A stretch of DNA of 64,000 bases from NCBI RefSeq assembly GCF_001730305.1, contig NZ_MIJY01000034.1, forward strand, positions 289,664-353,663. The letters run 5' to 3'. This DNA is from Enterococcus termitis. Its GTDB lineage: Bacteria > Bacillota > Bacilli > Lactobacillales > Enterococcaceae. Under the pieces are notes generated by a model. It saw only the letters and a program-made list of their open reading frames with translations, ran no database searches and was not told where the DNA came from. Positions 61,623 through 64,000 of the stretch are shown here, in pieces; within the stretch, counting starts at the first letter, position 1, and the number at the start of each line of letters is the position of its first letter. The translations under genes were made by a program, and so were the position numbers.

Positions 61623-62537
61623 TTAAAATAGAAGCTTCGTTACGCCTTCTTTCATTGTAGTAATCTTGAAATCAGGGAATCGTTTCTTAAATTTTTCTGA
61701 ACTAAAGTTATTATCAACCTGATATCGTGGAAGAAGCTCTTTTAATTCTTTCAACCGTTTGTTGAAAAGACTTCCTAAGTTAAATTGCCACATTTTTAAA
61801 ACAGAATAGGTAAGTTTTTTGTTTAAAATCTGTTCAGATAATTGAATGATTTCAGAATAGGTTTTGCTATCATCACAGGGTAAATGCCAGGTCTGACCAT
61901 ACGCGTCTTCGGTGTTTCCAATCAAGGCCATTGCGCGACTTGCATCTGGTGTCCAAATAAGTGTGCGTAAACATTTATCATTGAGAGGAACTCGAATGCT
62001 CTTTCCCTTTTTTATATTTTCAAAAACCATTGTGTTCGTAATGCTTTGTGTTTTATCAGGACCATAAAATTCTGGTGCGCGACAAATAACAGCATTTATC
62101 TCGTTAGCCTCCATCTTATCAAGTAACAGTTGTGCGATTTTTGCTCGAACCGTTGCTTTTCTGCCTACAGGTCGAAAAGGACTGTCTTCTGTCTGAAGCT
62201 CACTATTTTTTGAATACATATAAGTATTATCAAAAAAAACTAATTTTGCTTGATTTTCGATACAAGCTTTAATCACATTTGCCATCATTATAGGGAACTG
62301 TTCCTCCCACATGCTACTATCCATCGGAAGTCCAGCTGTAAAATAGACAATCTCGCTTCCAGTGATTGCTTTATTCGTTTCTTCGTACTCTAGAAGATTT
62401 GCTGCAACTAGCTGATCGCTGTCGTTGACTTTTTTAGGACTACGACTAACTAAGCGAATATCTGTGGTAAAATTTTTATGAAGTTCCTTAGCAAGTTCTT
62501 GCCCAATTTGTCCATTACTTCCTACTATTGTTTGCAT
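61623..62537 (-). CDS. NAD(P)-binding Rossmann-fold epimerase/reductase-like protein
   Basis: A 304-residue short-chain epimerase-like protein. The nucleotide-binding start is MQTIVGSNGQIGQELAKEL; a YxxxK-like catalytic pair is not obvious (YMYSKN is the closest). The middle has the substrate-binding part (CRAPEFYGPDKTQSITNTMV). It belongs to the extended NAD-dependent epimerase/NmrA-like group; the substrate is unknown. It is the last gene of an operon with a DJ-1/PfpI-type protein (1 base away) and an ArsR regulator. Confidence 0.75.
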   Translation of the reverse strand: MQTIVGSNGQIGQELAKELHKNFTTDIRLVSRSPKKVNDSDQLVAANLLEYEETNKAITGSEIVYFTAGLPMDSSMWEEQFPIMMANVIKACIENQAKLVFFDNTYMYSKNSELQTEDSPFRPVGRKATVRAKIAQLLLDKMEANEINAVICRAPEFYGPDKTQSITNTMVFENIKKGKSIRVPLNDKCLRTLIWTPDASRAMALIGNTEDAYGQTWHLPCDDSKTYSEIIQLSEQILNKKLTYSVLKMWQFNLGSLFNKRLKELKELLPRYQVDNNFSSEKFKKRFPDFKITTMKEGVTKLLF

Positions 62538-62538
62538 T

Positions 62539-63228
62539 CTAATTTCCTCCTAATGTTCCTTCGTTTACCAATAATTTTGCGACTGAACGAACGGAAAAGG
62601 GATTTTGTCCAGTGATGATCCGCCCATCTTTTATGGCATAGTCCTTATAAAAACGTTTCTTTTTAAAAATAGCTCCATTCTTTTCAGCCAGCTCTTTATT
62701 TAAAAAAGGTACAACTGATTTTTTTCCAGCAAGTATTTCTTCAGCCGTTGTAAAGCCGGTAATAGATTTATTTGCAATAAGATAGTTTCCATTATCGTCT
62801 TTAATGTTTAATAACCCTGCAATGCCATGACAAACGGAAACTAAATAACCATCATGTGTATAAATTTCTTTAGCAATTAACTGTAACTCCTTATTATCGG
62901 GAAAATCCCACATGACTCCATGTCCGCCAGTATAATACACCGCAAAATAGTCATCCGGATTTACTTCAGCTGGTTTTAAAGTATTCGTCAATCCTCGATG
63001 AACAAAATCTGGATCTTCGTACACACTTATGATCGATTCATCCGTATAGTTCATCCCTCGGGGATCTAATGGAACAAAGCCGCCCTTTGGACTGACAAAA
63101 TCATAGTCAATCCCCGCTTTATTTAATTCATCTACAAACTCAGCAGCTTCCCCTAACCATAAGCCTGTGGCCTCTTTTGTTCCTTTGTATCTGGTAACAT
63201 TGGTTTCTACAATCAATACTTTTTTCAA
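62539..63228 (-). CDS. DJ-1/PfpI (Hsp31-like) class I glutamine amidotransferase-like protein
   Basis: A ~229-residue protein from the TTG at 63228 (AAAAGAG 8 bases upstream), so that it begins LKKVLIVETNVTRYKG. The nucleophile elbow is VSVCHGIAGLL with the conserved Cys, and YYTGGHGVMWDFPD holds the other site residues; this layout is that of Hsp31-like glyoxalase/deglycase proteins. A role against aldehyde or carbonyl stress is inferred. It overlaps neither neighbour but is tightly packed. Confidence 0.82.
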   Translation of the reverse strand: MKKVLIVETNVTRYKGTKEATGLWLGEAAEFVDELNKAGIDYDFVSPKGGFVPLDPRGMNYTDESIISVYEDPDFVHRGLTNTLKPAEVNPDDYFAVYYTGGHGVMWDFPDNKELQLIAKEIYTHDGYLVSVCHGIAGLLNIKDDNGNYLIANKSITGFTTAEEILAGKKSVVPFLNKELAEKNGAIFKKKRFYKDYAIKDGRIITGQNPFSVRSVAKLLVNEGTLGGN

Positions 63229-63229
63229 T

Positions 63230-63559
63230 TTATTCACTCTTTTCTGTAAAATCAATGATTTGTTCTATTAACTGTTTTAATTTGTTGATTTCTCCTAATT
63301 CATGGGTCAAATAGTAGAAATTTTTCGTGCCTTCTCGTCGATAATCCACAATATTGGCATTTTTTAACACTTTTAAATGATGAGAAACAGCAGGTCTTGA
63401 TAAGCCAGATGCTTCAATCAAATCTGGCACTTGTAACCCTTGACAGGCTCGATCTTCCATAAGTCTAAGGATGATTTTTTGGCGCTTTTCATCACCCAAA
63501 GCAACGAAAAATGGACTAAGTTTGGCAAAGTTTTCTTTTAATTCATTCAGTTTATTCAT
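63230..63559 (-). CDS. ArsR-family transcriptional regulator
   Basis: A 109-residue ArsR/SmtB-type winged helix (QVPDLIEASGLSRPAVSHHLKVLKNANIVDYRR) from the ATG at 63559 (AGGAG 7 bases upstream). The classical metal site (CxC in helix 3) is absent; a single Cys (DRACQGLQ) lies in the DNA-binding domain and could sense thiol or carbonyl stress. It is first in the operon and probably represses it and the two genes that follow. Confidence 0.85.
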   Translation of the reverse strand: MNKLNELKENFAKLSPFFVALGDEKRQKIILRLMEDRACQGLQVPDLIEASGLSRPAVSHHLKVLKNANIVDYRREGTKNFYYLTHELGEINKLKQLIEQIIDFTEKSE

Positions 63560-63775
63560 ATGAAGGCTCCTAATTTTTTGATTGGACAATTATACATTAT
63601 CTTTTTTGGATCATTAGTTTAAACAATTAAACCAATTAAATAGATTTTTGTCAATTAATGCGATTTGAATCATATTAATGATTCTGTTGAAATTTTTTTG
63701 ATCAGTTTATTGAAAATGAGGATGGGACAAACACCCATGAGGGCTATCGCCCTCACCAAACAGAATGAAAACGAA

Positions 63776-63846
63776 AGTGATCGACCTGCAGGCTTTTTCC
63801 TGTCATACTTAGAGATGACAGGAGTGGCTTGTAGGTCGATCGCTTA
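63776..63846. repeat. Long imperfect hairpin
   Basis: AGTGATCGACCT ... CCTGTCAT pairs with ATGACAGG ... AGGTCGATCGCTT around an 8-base loop; the middle has a few mismatches. It looks like a repeat element or a strong terminator for a gene to the right; no T run follows directly. Confidence 0.6.
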
Positions 63847-63888
63847 TTGAGGTTCTTCTCCAAGTAACCTTGAGGGACAAACTAGATC

Positions 63889-63961
63889 ATTCTACTTATT
63901 TGTACCAATCATTAGGTCTTAGAACCTGCGTATAAAAATAAATTGTTTCTATAAGTAGAAT
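63889..63961. repeat. 11-base inverted repeat before the right edge
   Basis: ATTCTACTTAT (63889-63899) and ATAAGTAGAAT (63951-63961) are perfect complements 51 bases apart. GGAGG at 63986-63990 and ATG/TTG codons at 63992-63997 follow and may begin the next gene, which runs off the window. Confidence 0.5.
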
Positions 63962-64000
63962 AGCCCCTTCTGTACTTTTTTTCAAGGAGGAATGTTGAAA

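Larger units (their letters stand above)
63560..64000. other. Intergenic region with two large inverted repeats
   Basis: No gene is evident apart from a possible start at the very end. The region carries the divergent promoter area of the ArsR operon, a long imperfect hairpin at 63776-63846, and an 11-base inverted repeat at 63889-63961. A GGGACAAAC-type sequence, common in short intergenic repeats of enterococci, occurs at 63724 and again near 63874. Confidence 0.5.

Overview
The window is low-GC Firmicute DNA and almost certainly comes from an Enterococcus chromosome. GroEL and GroES are of enterococcal type. The host genes keep the order ydiF-like ABC-F, rex, ydiK, ydiL, groES, groEL known from Bacillus subtilis. 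A BusR/BusA osmolyte locus, an Mga-type regulator, an LXG toxin module and a CHAP-domain wall hydrolase also fit Enterococcus. I do not assign a species.

Left host arm (1-6619): the first ~800 residues of a large secreted surface protein run off the left edge. Next come an orphan OmpR-type winged-helix regulator and a stand-alone tyrosine recombinase. The recombinase gene is bracketed by two copies, in opposite orientation, of a 30-base sequence built like a recombinase core site. An Mga-type regulator follows. A 38-base perfect palindrome at 6554-6591 looks like the original groESL terminator, now 39 kb away from groEL.

Prophage (6620-45523, about 38.9 kb): a temperate siphophage inserted in the last codons of groEL, flanked by an 18-base direct repeat. 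Left to right: hicAB toxin-antitoxin; then, all on the minus strand, lysis (amidase with an internal start, holin, BhlA/UviB-like), tail (BppU, tail spike, Dit, tape measure, chaperones, tail tube), connectors, capsid with a probable -1 frameshift into an Ig-like domain, scaffold, minor capsid, portal, terminase, a late regulator, a SNF2 helicase and VRR-NUC pair, an iteron-like repeat region, primase-helicase, family A DNA polymerase with an apparent ATT start, SSB-like and DUF2800 proteins, a C5 methyltransferase, small membrane proteins and a Cro-like repressor. A DUF4145 gene sits in the opposite orientation beside the polymerase start. The lysogeny genes (repressor, ImmA protease, PH-like/zinc-ribbon protein, integrase) are on the plus strand. 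The right phage end carries a hairpin terminator oriented to stop groEL transcription, so it replaces the displaced host one.

Right host arm (45506-64000): groESL with CIRCE, ydiK, ydiL, rex, the ABC-F gene, busR-busAA-busAB with a bipartite operator of exactly 22-bp spacing, and a type VII (LXG) toxin operon with two LXG-partner proteins, a membrane-anchored immunity gene and a decayed second immunity copy. Then come an ISL3 remnant, a tiny frameshifted membrane peptide with a structured leader, a secreted glucosaminidase/CHAP wall hydrolase, and an ArsR - DJ-1/PfpI - NAD(P)-binding epimerase operon. I see no rRNA, tRNA or CRISPR array.
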